This document shows, piece after piece, positions 25,261 through 33,935 of a DNA stretch of 64,000 nucleotides. The stretch lies in the NCBI GenBank assembly GCA_910587045.1, contig CAJULG010000002.1:275132-339131 (forward strand), read 5' to 3'. This DNA comes from an uncultured Lachnospiraceae bacterium (GTDB lineage Bacteria; Bacillota; Clostridia; Lachnospirales; Lachnospiraceae). The position numbers and the translations under genes were made by a program. The notes under the pieces were generated by a model. The model was not told the origin of the DNA. It saw nothing but the letters and a program-made list of their open reading frames with translations, and searched no databases. Positions within the stretch are counted from its first letter, which is position 1; each line of letters opens with the position of its first letter.

Positions 25261-26652
25261 ATGAATGGGATAACTTATGTAACACTTACAATAGGACTGA
25301 CCTGTCTGACTGGAAGCATATGGACAGGAATATGGTATCTGGCTTCTAAATTACTCAGGAGGAATGGAACGGTCAAACAGATATACCGGCTGATCAAGAT
25401 CGCGGCAGCCGGCTACTGCGTACCGCTTATGTTTCTCTCCATATTTATATATTACCAATATGCGAAATATGTAAGAGGAAACTTTTTCCAGATGACGCCT
25501 GCGATTCAGAAGCTGTTGCTGGTGGTATTTATTGTATGGGCAGCCGGAGTTCTGGTCTGCAGCCTGACCTATGTTCCGAAGTTTGTGCGTTTTCGGGGCA
25601 TATGCAGGCTGTGTATGCCGGTACCGCTGACCGTAAAGGAAAAGGTGCAGGAAATATGTACGGAACGGAATATCAGGATCAGAGTGCGGGTACGTCAGGG
25701 ATACCGGATTGCGGTTCCATTTATCTACGGTGTTTTGCATCCGTGTATCTATCTTCCGGTACAAACGTATTCGGAGGAGGAGCTGGAGATGATACTGACC
25801 CATGAACTGGTACATCTGAAGCAGCGGGATATATTCTGGAAACCGGTCTTTCTTGTATTGACCTGCATCTACTGGTTTAACCCGCTGGTCTGGTTCCTTT
25901 CAAAGCGGTTTCAGAAGTGGGCGGAGGCGAACTGTGACTGTATCTGCTGCGAATACCAGTTTCTTGCAAAGGATTATTTTCTGGGTATTATGCAGATCAT
26001 GAGCAACTCGTTGGAGCAGATCGGTATCTTTGCACCGACTCTGAAGAAAAATAAAAGTGAATTACAATGGAGGATTGAAACAATGGTAGAAAGTAGAAAT
26101 CGAACGCATCGAAAATGGATCACGACAGCAGTAACTGCAGGAATGCTGGTTATGATGACAGTCACCACCTACGGGGCAGAGCTTGGCGTGGATGGCGCCT
26201 ATTCCCTGTTATATGATAAGACAGTAGTCAGGACAGAGGAACCGGTTCAGAATGACCAGACTGCCCTGCCGGTGTCTGATGCTGTGATGGCGGAGGAATA
26301 TGCAGATAATACGACGGATACGGCAGATATGCCTGTCCTGGATGAGAGTTCGGTAATGATGCGTAAGGCATCGACGGGAACTCCGATTAACCTGTTTCTG
26401 CCAAACGGATACCAGTATCAGAGTAATACGATCAGCAAGCAGTTCGGAGGTACCATACTTGTAAGCATAGATGTTCTGCCTGGCGACAAGTCTGTGGAGG
26501 TCGGCATTATCCAGCCGGATAACAGTGTCCGTTATGTCAAGAGCTACGGAAGCATCAAGCATACCTTTACTCTGACACAGACCGGAGACTATAAGGTGTT
26601 TATTGCAAATAAGAGCGGTGTTGAATTGGAGATCAACGGATATTACAAATAA
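25261..26652 (+). CDS. M56 family membrane metallopeptidase (BlaR1/MecR1-like)
   Basis: A 463-residue membrane protein. The start at 25261 is chosen because AGAGGAGA lies just before it; an earlier in-frame ATG at 25159 overlaps the Spo0A-like gene without a ribosome site. Four hydrophobic segments surround the gluzincin motif HELVH at 181-185, with a probable third ligand in AEANCDC near 221-227. A further membrane segment near 286-306 leads to an extracellular tail of about 155 residues that lacks a penicillin-binding domain and ends in a small beta domain. BlaR1 proteins cleave a BlaI repressor on sensing a signal; no BlaI gene is adjacent, so the target is unknown. Confidence 0.85.
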   Translation: MNGITYVTLTIGLTCLTGSIWTGIWYLASKLLRRNGTVKQIYRLIKIAAAGYCVPLMFLSIFIYYQYAKYVRGNFFQMTPAIQKLLLVVFIVWAAGVLVCSLTYVPKFVRFRGICRLCMPVPLTVKEKVQEICTERNIRIRVRVRQGYRIAVPFIYGVLHPCIYLPVQTYSEEELEMILTHELVHLKQRDIFWKPVFLVLTCIYWFNPLVWFLSKRFQKWAEANCDCICCEYQFLAKDYFLGIMQIMSNSLEQIGIFAPTLKKNKSELQWRIETMVESRNRTHRKWITTAVTAGMLVMMTVTTYGAELGVDGAYSLLYDKTVVRTEEPVQNDQTALPVSDAVMAEEYADNTTDTADMPVLDESSVMMRKASTGTPINLFLPNGYQYQSNTISKQFGGTILVSIDVLPGDKSVEVGIIQPDNSVRYVKSYGSIKHTFTLTQTGDYKVFIANKSGVELEINGYYK

Positions 26653-26669
26653 AGGAAGCAGATGAAACG

Positions 26670-26698
26670 AAAGGCACGGATCCGGGATCCGTGCCTTT
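26670..26698. terminator. Bidirectional terminator
   Basis: Thirteen-base perfect arms AAAGGCACGGATC and complement around a CGG loop, between the convergent M56 and argG genes. Short T-rich sequence follows on the plus strand. Confidence 0.85.
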
Positions 26699-26724
26699 CC
26701 TGCATTCTTTATTCAGATTTTGCC

Positions 26725-27936
26725 TTATTTCCGTTCTGCATCCAGCATGGCGCGAACCTTCATGGATAAGCCAAAGAGATTGATAAAGCCCTCGGCATCC
26801 TTGTGATCATATAATTCACCGGTCGTAAAGCTGGCCAGCTCTTCACTGTACAGAGAGTATGGGGAGGTGGTACCAGCCTTGATGATATTGCCTTTGTAGA
26901 GCTTGAATTTCACCTCACCGGTCACGCGCTCCTGGGTCTTCTCGATAAATGCCTGTAAGGACTCCCGAAGCGGACAGAACCATTTGCCCTCGTATACCAG
27001 ATCGGCGAACTTGGCACCGATCATTTTCTTATAGGCAAGGGTATCCCGGTCCAGGATCAGTTCTTCTAACTGCATGTGGGCTTCCATCAGAATCGTGCCG
27101 CCCGGTGTTTCATAGACGCCCCGGGACTTCATGCCTACCACACGGTTCTCTACAATATCAACAATGCCGATTCCGTGTTTGCCGCCCAGACGGTTCAGTT
27201 CACGGATGATATCCGCCACCTTCATTTCCTTGCCATTGACACTCTTAGGTACACCCTGTTCAAAGGTCATGGTGACATATTCCCCTTCCTCCGGTGCCTG
27301 CTCCGGATAGGTACCAAGAACTAATAAGTGGTCATAATTCGGCGCATTTGCCGGATCCTCCAGCTCCAGACCCTCATGGCTGATATGCCAGAGATTCCGA
27401 TCCCGGCTGTAACTGCTGTCGGCAGAAAACGGCAGGTCGATCCCGTGCTGTCTGCAATATTCGATCTCTGCCTCCCGGGAGTCCATGGTCCATTCCGGCT
27501 GTCTCCAGGCAGCGATGATCCGGATATCCGGTGCCAGGGCCTTAATGGTCAGTTCAAAACGCACCTGATCATTTCCCTTTCCTGTTGCACCATGGCAGAT
27601 GGCAACTGCGCCTTCCTTTCTGGCAATTTCAACCAGACGCTTGGCAATGACCGGACGTGCCATGGAGGTGCCTAACAGATACTTGTATTCATAGATGCCG
27701 TTTGCCATAACGGTTGGCACCACATAATCCTCACAGAATTCATCTACAACATCTTCAATATATAATTTGGATGCACCGGACAGCTTGGCACGCTCTTCCA
27801 GGCCCTCTAATTCGCTTTCCTGGCCTACGTCAATACAGACGCAGATGACCTCGTAATCATAATTTTCCTTTAGCCATGGAATAATGGCGGTAGTGTCCAG
27901 ACCGCCGGAATAGGCTAATACAACTTTTTCTTTCAT
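26725..27936 (-). CDS. argG: Argininosuccinate synthase
   Basis: Joins citrulline and aspartate using ATP to give argininosuccinate. The 403-residue protein begins MKEKVVLAYSGGLDTTAI with the PP-loop AYSGGLDTT, followed by GATGKGND near 119-126 and LWHISHEGLELEDP near 180. An upstream in-frame ATG (27981) is rejected because AAGGAGGAA lies 7 bases before 27936. It is transcribed away from the argC-J-B operon; the intergenic DNA holds its own promoter and ArgR-like site. Confidence 0.97.
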   Translation of the reverse strand: MKEKVVLAYSGGLDTTAIIPWLKENYDYEVICVCIDVGQESELEGLEERAKLSGASKLYIEDVVDEFCEDYVVPTVMANGIYEYKYLLGTSMARPVIAKRLVEIARKEGAVAICHGATGKGNDQVRFELTIKALAPDIRIIAAWRQPEWTMDSREAEIEYCRQHGIDLPFSADSSYSRDRNLWHISHEGLELEDPANAPNYDHLLVLGTYPEQAPEEGEYVTMTFEQGVPKSVNGKEMKVADIIRELNRLGGKHGIGIVDIVENRVVGMKSRGVYETPGGTILMEAHMQLEELILDRDTLAYKKMIGAKFADLVYEGKWFCPLRESLQAFIEKTQERVTGEVKFKLYKGNIIKAGTTSPYSLYSEELASFTTGELYDHKDAEGFINLFGLSMKVRAMLDAERK

Positions 27937-27973
27937 GAATCGTTCCTCCTTGAAAATCTTCACTCTTATCAAA

Positions 27974-27988
27974 TTAGTCATTGACTAA
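27974..27988. promoter_or_regulatory. Palindrome in the argG leader
   Basis: Perfect inverted repeat TTAGTCA-T-TGACTAA placed just downstream of the argG -10 box, at the expected transcription start. It is a candidate operator or leader-RNA element. Confidence 0.45.
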
Positions 27989-27993
27989 ATACA

Positions 27994-28022
27994 AATATAC
28001 AACTATAATGCATATTATGCAA
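27994..28022 (-). promoter_or_regulatory. argG promoter with ArgR-like operator
   Basis: Minus-strand -35 TTGCAT (28022-28017), 17 bp spacer, -10 TATATT (27999-27994). The perfect palindrome TGCATATTATGCA (28009-28021) overlaps the -35 and resembles ARG-box half sites (TGAAT and ATTCA) with a 3-base centre. Confidence 0.65.
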
Positions 28023-28053
28023 GCAGTTTTTCAAAGAATTTTTATGCTGTTTT

Positions 28054-28098
28054 TTGAAAGAAAGAGAATAATATTCATAAATTATGAATTATTATTCA
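28054..28098 (+). promoter_or_regulatory. argC promoter with ARG boxes
   Basis: -35 TTGAAA (28054-28059) and a weak -10 ATAAAT at 28077-28082. TGAATTATTATTCA at 28085-28098 matches the ARG-box core TGAAT-4-ATTCA exactly, and an imperfect copy AGAATAATATTCA lies at 28065-28077. ArgR with arginine would be expected to repress the operon. Confidence 0.7.
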
Positions 28099-28126
28099 AG
28101 TTTGGACAGGAAAAGAGGAAGAACAG

Positions 28127-29167
28127 ATGATTAAAGTTGGAATTATTGGTGCAACCGGTTATGCAGGACAGGAGATCGTCCGGATCCTGCAGGGACATAA
28201 AAATGCGGAAATCGTATGGTATGGCTCCAGAAGCTACATTGATAAGAGGTATTCCGCTGTGTTTGGCAATCTGTTTCAGATCGTGGATGCCCAGTGTCTG
28301 GATGATAATATGGAAGTCCTGGCAGAGGCGGCAGATGTGATCTTTACGGCTACTCCTCAGGGGCTGTGCGGTTCTCTGGTAAATGAAGAAATATTAGAGA
28401 AAGTAAAGATCATTGATCTGAGTGCGGATTTCCGGATCAAGGATGTTTCTGTCTATGAGGAATGGTACGGGATCCGGCATAAGAGTCCGCAGTTCCTGGA
28501 AGAAGCCGTGTATGGATTGTGTGAGATCAACCGGGAACAGGTACGAGGGGCAAGACTGGTTGCCAATCCGGGCTGCTATACCACCTGTTCGATCCTGTCT
28601 TTTTATCCATTGGTTAAGGAAGGGCTGATCACACCGGATTCTATCATTATTGATGCAAAATCCGGTACCTCCGGTGCAGGGCGGGGAGCAAAGGTCAACA
28701 ATCTATTCTGTGAGGTCAATGAGAATATGAAGGCTTATGGCGTGCTGACCCATCGGCATACACCGGAAATAGAGGAGCAGTTGGGGTATGCGGCCGGTAC
28801 GGACGTGAAGGTTATCTTTACCCCGCATCTGGTGCCGATGAACCGGGGGATTCTGGTAACCGGTTACGGGGCATTGACCAGGCCGGTTACATATGAAGCG
28901 GTTCGGGAGATTTACGATCGGTATTATGGAGAAGAGCGGTTTATCCGGCTTCTGGATCCGGATATGTGTCCGGAAACCCGCTGGGTAGAAGGAAGCAATT
29001 ATGTTGATATCAACTTTAAAATAGATGAGCGCACCGGCCGGATCATCGTCATGGGAGCGCTGGATAATATTGTCAAGGGAGCTGCCGGACAGGCGGTACA
29101 GAATATGAATCTGATGTTCGGCCTGCCGGAGACGGAAGGGCTGGAGATGGTACCGATGTTCCCATAG
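28127..29167 (+). CDS. argC: N-acetyl-gamma-glutamyl-phosphate reductase
   Basis: Third step of arginine synthesis, NADPH-dependent reduction of acetylglutamyl phosphate to the semialdehyde. The 346-residue protein has the nucleotide-binding start GIIGATGYAGQE and the active-site Cys in NPGCYTT near residue 146-152. HRHTPEIEEQL near 206 is the usual substrate-binding His region. It heads the argC-argJ-argB operon (33 and 49 bp gaps) under a promoter with an ARG box. Confidence 0.97.
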   Translation: MIKVGIIGATGYAGQEIVRILQGHKNAEIVWYGSRSYIDKRYSAVFGNLFQIVDAQCLDDNMEVLAEAADVIFTATPQGLCGSLVNEEILEKVKIIDLSADFRIKDVSVYEEWYGIRHKSPQFLEEAVYGLCEINREQVRGARLVANPGCYTTCSILSFYPLVKEGLITPDSIIIDAKSGTSGAGRGAKVNNLFCEVNENMKAYGVLTHRHTPEIEEQLGYAAGTDVKVIFTPHLVPMNRGILVTGYGALTRPVTYEAVREIYDRYYGEERFIRLLDPDMCPETRWVEGSNYVDINFKIDERTGRIIVMGALDNIVKGAAGQAVQNMNLMFGLPETEGLEMVPMFP

Positions 29168-29200
29168 TGCAAAAACAGACAGATTACAGGAGGAAACAGC

Positions 29201-30439
29201 ATGAATAATACAATTACGGAAATTACCGGGGGAATCACGGCCCCGAAGGGCTTTCAGGCAGCCGGTATCCGGGCAGGGATGAAGCCGGGAAAGACGAACA
29301 GGGACATGGCAATGATCGTCAGTGCTGTACCCTGTGCTGCGGCTGGCGTCTTCACCCGGAATCTGGTAAAGGCAGCGCCGGTACAATGGGATGCAAAGCT
29401 GCTGGCAGACAATCATTCCGTTCAGGCAGTTGTTGTGAATACCGGCATTGCCAATGCCTGTACCGGTGCAGAGGGAAAAGAAAATGTGAAAAGAACAGCA
29501 GAGAAGGCGGCTGCGGAGCTGGGCCTGCAGCCGGAGCAGGTGATCGTCATGTCGACCGGAGTGATCGGAAAGCAGCTTCCGATGGATGCACTGCTGCCCG
29601 GCGTGGAGTTGCTGCGTGGAGCCTTAAGTACCGGCAAAGAAGCCGCCCATGCGGCGGCGGAAGCGATCCTGACCACGGATACCCGTCCGAAGGAGGTTGC
29701 AGTAGAATTCACGCTCAAGGGAAAGACGGTACGGATGGCAGGAATCTGTAAGGGCTCCGGCATGATCCATCCGAATATGGGAACCATGCTGGGTATCATT
29801 ACTACGGATGCCATGGTTCCGAAGACGCTGCTGGATAGCTGTTTAAAAGAACTGGTTGAGGATACGTTTAATATGGTATCTGTGGATGGTGATACGTCTA
29901 CCAATGATACGGTTGTCATTCTGGCAAACGGGCTGGCAGAGCATGAGATTCTGGCAGAATCCGATGAAGATTATGCTGTATTCCGAATGGCGCTCAGGCA
30001 GGTTATGACCGTTCTGGCACAGCGGATTGCTGAGGATGGTGAAGGAGCCACCCGGCTGCTGGAGGCAAAGGTCATCCATGGGACAGATAAATCCCGGGCA
30101 AAGCTTCTGGCCAAGGCGATCATTACTTCGAATCTGACGAAGGCGGCGATCTTTGGCATGGATGCAAACTGGGGCAGGATTCTTTGTGCCATGGGTTATT
30201 CCGGAGCAGAGTTCGATCCGGATCGGGTAGAGGTTCAGATTGCCAGTGAATACGGTACACTGACTCTGGTAAAGAATGGAGTTGCAACAGATTTTGATGA
30301 GGAATTTGCAACAAAGCTTCTTTCTCCTTCAAAGGTTACGATAATCGCAGATATAAATGCGGGAGAAGCGGAGGCTACAGCCTGGGGTTGTGATCTGACC
30401 TATGAATATGTTAAGATCAATGCGGATTACCGCTCCTAG
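29201..30439 (+). CDS. argJ: Bifunctional ornithine acetyltransferase/N-acetylglutamate synthase
   Basis: Recycles the acetyl group from acetylornithine to glutamate and may also use acetyl-CoA. The 412-residue precursor has the self-cleavage site in GTMLGIITTDA near residue 190; the Thr becomes the nucleophile of the beta chain. GKGSGMIHPN-type wording precedes it (KGSGMIHPNMG). DANWGR near 322 is another family signature. Having argJ means the cyclic acetyl pathway is used, so separate argA and argE are not required. AGGAGG precedes the ATG. Confidence 0.96.
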   Translation: MNNTITEITGGITAPKGFQAAGIRAGMKPGKTNRDMAMIVSAVPCAAAGVFTRNLVKAAPVQWDAKLLADNHSVQAVVVNTGIANACTGAEGKENVKRTAEKAAAELGLQPEQVIVMSTGVIGKQLPMDALLPGVELLRGALSTGKEAAHAAAEAILTTDTRPKEVAVEFTLKGKTVRMAGICKGSGMIHPNMGTMLGIITTDAMVPKTLLDSCLKELVEDTFNMVSVDGDTSTNDTVVILANGLAEHEILAESDEDYAVFRMALRQVMTVLAQRIAEDGEGATRLLEAKVIHGTDKSRAKLLAKAIITSNLTKAAIFGMDANWGRILCAMGYSGAEFDPDRVEVQIASEYGTLTLVKNGVATDFDEEFATKLLSPSKVTIIADINAGEAEATAWGCDLTYEYVKINADYRS

Positions 30440-30488
30440 AAAGAAACGACTGCCGAAATGAGAAATTGAGAAAGATGAGGATATCAGG

Positions 30489-31379
30489 ATGATTAATAAT
30501 GAGAACAGTATGGATCAGGTGATCATAAAGGCACAGACGCTGATCGAGGCGTTGCCGTTTATTCAGAAATTCCGGGGAAAGACCATTGTTGTAAAATATG
30601 GCGGAAGCGCAATGCTGGATGAGGAATTAAAATATAATGTGATCAAGGATGTAGCTCTGTTGAAGCTGGTCGGACTTCAGCCGATCATCGTGCATGGCGG
30701 TGGCAAGGAAATCAGTAAATGGGTGCAGTTGTCCGGAAAGGAACCCCAGTTCGTCAATGGATTACGGGTTACAGATGCAGAGACGATGGAAATTGCCGAG
30801 ATGGTATTGTCGAAGGTAAACAAAGGACTGGTACAGATGATGCAGAAGCTGGGACTAAAGGCCGTTGGTATCAGTGGTAAGGACGGGAAATTAATGACCT
30901 GTACGAAGAAGCTGCCGGGCGGCAAGGATATCGGATTTGTGGGAGAGGTGACGGAGGTAGACCGCCAGCTCCTGGATACCCTGCTGGAGAATGATTTTAT
31001 TCCGGTTATTGCACCGATCGGCATGGGGGAGGACTTCGAAACGTATAATATTAATGCAGATGATGCCGCCTGTGCAGTGGCCCGGGCGATCCAGGCAGAA
31101 AAGCTGGTGTTCTTAACAGACATCGAAGGCGTATTTGTTGATCCGATGGATAAGAATACGCTGATCTCAGAGATGACGGTAGAGGAAGCAGAACGCTTTA
31201 TTGAAAAAGGCGTCGTCGGTGGCGGTATGCTGCCAAAACTGACAAACTGCATTGATGCCATCGAACATGGCGTTGCCAGGGTTCACGTTCTGGATGGACG
31301 GGTAGAGCATTGCCTGTTACTGGAATTCTTTACCACGAAAGGTATTGGTACTGCAATTTTAAAGAAACCATTATTCTAG
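30489..31379 (+). CDS. argB: Acetylglutamate kinase
   Basis: Phosphorylates N-acetylglutamate. The 296-residue protein shows VKYGGSAM near 36-43, VHGGGKEIS near 62-70 and the late GGGMLPKL motif. An N-terminal helix of about 25 residues before the core (KAQTLIEALPFIQKFRGK) is the type found in hexameric enzymes that are inhibited by arginine, so feedback control is likely. It is the last arg gene of the operon; argD and argF are not here, and argD lies at 45 kb. Confidence 0.96.
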   Translation: MINNENSMDQVIIKAQTLIEALPFIQKFRGKTIVVKYGGSAMLDEELKYNVIKDVALLKLVGLQPIIVHGGGKEISKWVQLSGKEPQFVNGLRVTDAETMEIAEMVLSKVNKGLVQMMQKLGLKAVGISGKDGKLMTCTKKLPGGKDIGFVGEVTEVDRQLLDTLLENDFIPVIAPIGMGEDFETYNINADDAACAVARAIQAEKLVFLTDIEGVFVDPMDKNTLISEMTVEEAERFIEKGVVGGGMLPKLTNCIDAIEHGVARVHVLDGRVEHCLLLEFFTTKGIGTAILKKPLF

Positions 31380-31418
31380 CCTGCAGAAAGAATGAATATG
31401 CGAAATCAGAGGTATGGT

Positions 31419-32717
31419 ATGAAAACAAAAGGAAAAAAGAAACATCTGCGTTGCTGTCAGGCGGGAATACTGGTCAGTAGCCTGCTCTTTATGCTGTGCG
31501 GGTGTCAAAGGGAAGAGCCGGAGCCGGAACCGGTGGTAACCACATATGAGACGTTTGAAGAAACGGTTGCCGGTGTTGAAACCACCCGGACGACAGAGGA
31601 TGGGGAATCGGTTCCGATCCAGTTGACATTATGGTACAATGATACTGCTGCAGCACCGTATTATGAGGCGGCAGCGGCGGATTTTCATGAACGTTACGGT
31701 GTTGAGGTCGTATGTACTTATGTAGATGATGTAAAATATCTTGAGGCTGTGAATCAGGCGAATATCAATGGTTCCGGTCCGGATCTTTTTATTGCATCCA
31801 ATGATGCCGTACGAAAGCTCTGGATGGCAGAGCTGACAAAGGAGAATGCTTTGTACACAGAAGATTTCTGGAATGATCATTATCCGCTGGTGGCACAGCA
31901 GGCAATGAACTCCGGTGGAAAGATGTATGGCTATCCGGTTTATTTTGATACCAGTATGATGATATACGATGCAGCGGTTACCAGTCTGCCACAGAGTTTT
32001 GGCAGTATTACGGATTTTGCCGTGAACTTTGTAGATGAAACAAACACCAGGGTTCTGTTCCGCTGGGATATCGGTGATCCCTTTTATGATTATCTGTTCT
32101 TAGGAACAGGAGCGGAGGTCCTGGGCGAGAACGGAGAGGATACGGCCCAATTTAATATCAATAACGAGAGTGTAGTTCAGAATATGACATATTATCAGTC
32201 TCTGCACGAATACTTTTCGATTGATGTGGAAACCAGCAGCTATGAACAGGTGAAGGAGGAGCTGGTCAATGGTACACTGGTCTATGGCATTGTAAAAACA
32301 GATGTCCTCAGCGATTGGAATACGTTTGGAAGCAGTTATGCAATATGTCCCGTACCGCCGCTTTCCGACACACTGCCGGTACAGAGTCTTTCTGTAACCT
32401 ATGGTGCATTTGTCAACAGTTATACCAACCAGCCGGAATATGCAAATCTGTTTGGTGCTTATCTGTCGTATGAATATGCACAGAATCAGTTCGGACTGAC
32501 CAAATGCGTTTCTGCCCGGGCAGATATTGACCGGCCGGAAGTGAATGAACAGTTGGTCTTCCAGCAGTATTGTACTTCAAAATCCGTACCGAAGGCTTTG
32601 GAAAACGGAGATTTCTGGGTTCATATGGAAATATGTTTTAAAAATATCTGGAATGGTGCGGATGTTGCTTCGGAACTGAACAGTCTTCAGGAAAAAATGA
32701 CAGAACGGTTAAAATAG
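31419..32717 (+). CDS. Extracellular solute-binding lipoprotein (family 1)
   Basis: A 432-residue exported lipoprotein. The ATG at 31419 is preferred (AGAGG six bases upstream) over in-frame ATGs at 31392 and 31398. A Lys-rich start, hydrophobic core and lipobox LCGC near residues 28-31 give a lipoprotein signal; a Glu/Pro-rich linker follows. The remainder resembles bacterial sugar-type binding proteins (LTLWYNDTAAAPY, GSGPDLFIASNDAV, KMYGYPVYFDTSMM). No ABC permease or ATPase is adjacent, so it is an orphan receptor or works with a transporter elsewhere. Only 39 bp separate it from argB, but a functional link is not evident. Confidence 0.8.
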   Translation: MKTKGKKKHLRCCQAGILVSSLLFMLCGCQREEPEPEPVVTTYETFEETVAGVETTRTTEDGESVPIQLTLWYNDTAAAPYYEAAAADFHERYGVEVVCTYVDDVKYLEAVNQANINGSGPDLFIASNDAVRKLWMAELTKENALYTEDFWNDHYPLVAQQAMNSGGKMYGYPVYFDTSMMIYDAAVTSLPQSFGSITDFAVNFVDETNTRVLFRWDIGDPFYDYLFLGTGAEVLGENGEDTAQFNINNESVVQNMTYYQSLHEYFSIDVETSSYEQVKEELVNGTLVYGIVKTDVLSDWNTFGSSYAICPVPPLSDTLPVQSLSVTYGAFVNSYTNQPEYANLFGAYLSYEYAQNQFGLTKCVSARADIDRPEVNEQLVFQQYCTSKSVPKALENGDFWVHMEICFKNIWNGADVASELNSLQEKMTERLK

Positions 32718-32735
32718 GAATTACCCTGCATATTA

Positions 32736-32764
32736 TTGGTAAGTCTGTATATGCTAAGCATATT
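32736..32764 (+). promoter_or_regulatory. Promoter with palindrome before the DMT gene
   Basis: -35 TTGGTA (32736-32741), 17 bp, -10 CATATT (32759-32764). The perfect palindrome ATATGCT-A-AGCATAT (32749-32763) overlaps the -10 and may be an operator. Confidence 0.45.
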
Positions 32765-32784
32765 ATGACAAGGAGGACCATGTT

Positions 32785-33222
32785 ATGTGGGGTATTATTA
32801 TAGCTTTAATTTCGGGTGCTCTGATGAGCATCCAGGGAGTATTCAATACAGGGGTGACCAAACAGGCAGGAAACTGGCTGACCAACAGTTGGGTACAACT
32901 GACCGGATTTATGGTCTGTATTGTTGCCTGGCTGATCTGGGAACGACAGGAAAGCAGTATTGCAGGGTTATTTCAGATTGACCATAAGTATATGCTGCTG
33001 GGTGGTGTGATCGGAGCCTTTATCACACTGACGGTCATGCTGAGCATGAAGAATCTGGGGCCGGCACAGGCGGTGCTCCTGATCGTGATCTCCCAGGTGG
33101 CTGTCGCATATCTGATCGAGCTGTTTGGCTGGTTTGCTGTAGAAAAAGCCGAGTTTCAGTGGAGTAAACTGGTGGGTATTCTGGTAGCCATCGCTGGTCT
33201 TATTATATTTAAGTGGAAATAG
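32785..33222 (+). CDS. DMT family transporter, DUF606/YdcZ type
   Basis: A 145-residue protein made almost entirely of five hydrophobic segments, matching the small DUF606 group related to the drug/metabolite transporter superfamily. Conserved features are the start GALMSIQGVFNTG and the GGVIGAF stretch near residue 73. These single-repeat proteins probably work as dimers. Substrate unknown. AAGGAGG precedes the ATG. Confidence 0.85.
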   Translation: MWGIIIALISGALMSIQGVFNTGVTKQAGNWLTNSWVQLTGFMVCIVAWLIWERQESSIAGLFQIDHKYMLLGGVIGAFITLTVMLSMKNLGPAQAVLLIVISQVAVAYLIELFGWFAVEKAEFQWSKLVGILVAIAGLIIFKWK

Positions 33223-33260
33223 ATTATAAGAAATTGTAAAAAAATATTAAGAAAAGTCTA

Positions 33261-33288
33261 TTGTTATTTGTATGATTTATGATAGAAT
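33261..33288 (+). promoter_or_regulatory. Promoter before comEA
   Basis: -35 TTGTTA (33261-33266), 16 bp, -10 TAGAAT (33283-33288), 46 bp before the TTG start of comEA. Confidence 0.55.
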
Positions 33289-33333
33289 ATTCTTTGTAAT
33301 GTTATGAGTCTGTGTAATGGAAAGAGGTAGAAA

Positions 33334-33927
33334 TTGCACAGGATAAATAAAAGAACAGTTCTGTATCTTCTGGCTGGTCTGCTGGTATCCGGACTGGCAG
33401 GATGCGGAGTCCGGGACGATATTGTTTTGCTGTCGGAACCGGAACTGCCGATCCAGGAGGAAGGAACCGTAACGACAGAAGATCAGTCGGTTTCTTCGGA
33501 ATCCACGGCAGATATATTGTATGTATTTATATGTGGGCAGGTTCAAAAGCCCGGTGTTTACTGCCTTCCGTCAGGCAGCCGGATCGTGGATCTGATCGAG
33601 CTGGCAGGCGGTTGTCTGGAAGGTGCGGATATCTGTGCCGTGAATCAGGCGGAGAAGCTTGTGGATGGCAGTCAGGTCTATATTCCGACAGTCGGAGAAA
33701 CGGAAACAGGAGCATCCGAAGTCATTTCCGACGGATTGGTACATTTGAACCGGGCAGATAAAGAAGAACTCATGACACTGCCGGGGATTGGTGAAACAAA
33801 GGCAGAACTTATACTGGAATACAGGGAGACCCGGGGCGGGTTTGCCACAGTTGATGAAATCATGAACATACCGGGGATCAAAGAGGGTGTGTTTCGTAAG
33901 ATACAAGATTATATAACAGTGGAATGA
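33334..33927 (+). CDS. comEA: ComEA-like DNA receptor, lipoprotein form
   Basis: A 197-residue protein with a TTG start preceded by GAGGT. The N-terminus is a lipoprotein signal: hydrophobic core then GLAGC with Cys near residue 24, in place of the usual uncleaved membrane anchor. Residues about 65-130 form an SLBB domain (FICGQVQKPGVYCLP), and 135-197 carry two helix-hairpin-helix motifs (LNRADKEELMTLPGIG; IMNIPGIKEGVF). ComEA binds DNA at the cell surface and hands it to ComEC, which lies 3.5 kb downstream in the same direction. Between them are a two-component system and a GerMN lipoprotein. Confidence 0.88.
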   Translation: MHRINKRTVLYLLAGLLVSGLAGCGVRDDIVLLSEPELPIQEEGTVTTEDQSVSSESTADILYVFICGQVQKPGVYCLPSGSRIVDLIELAGGCLEGADICAVNQAEKLVDGSQVYIPTVGETETGASEVISDGLVHLNRADKEELMTLPGIGETKAELILEYRETRGGFATVDEIMNIPGIKEGVFRKIQDYITVE

Positions 33928-33935
33928 GGTGTGAT

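Noticed and set aside
23396..26652. Genomic island carrying the regulatory cluster
   Set aside because: No transposase, integrase, tRNA, flanking repeat or clear base-composition shift was seen; codon use looks like the neighbours.
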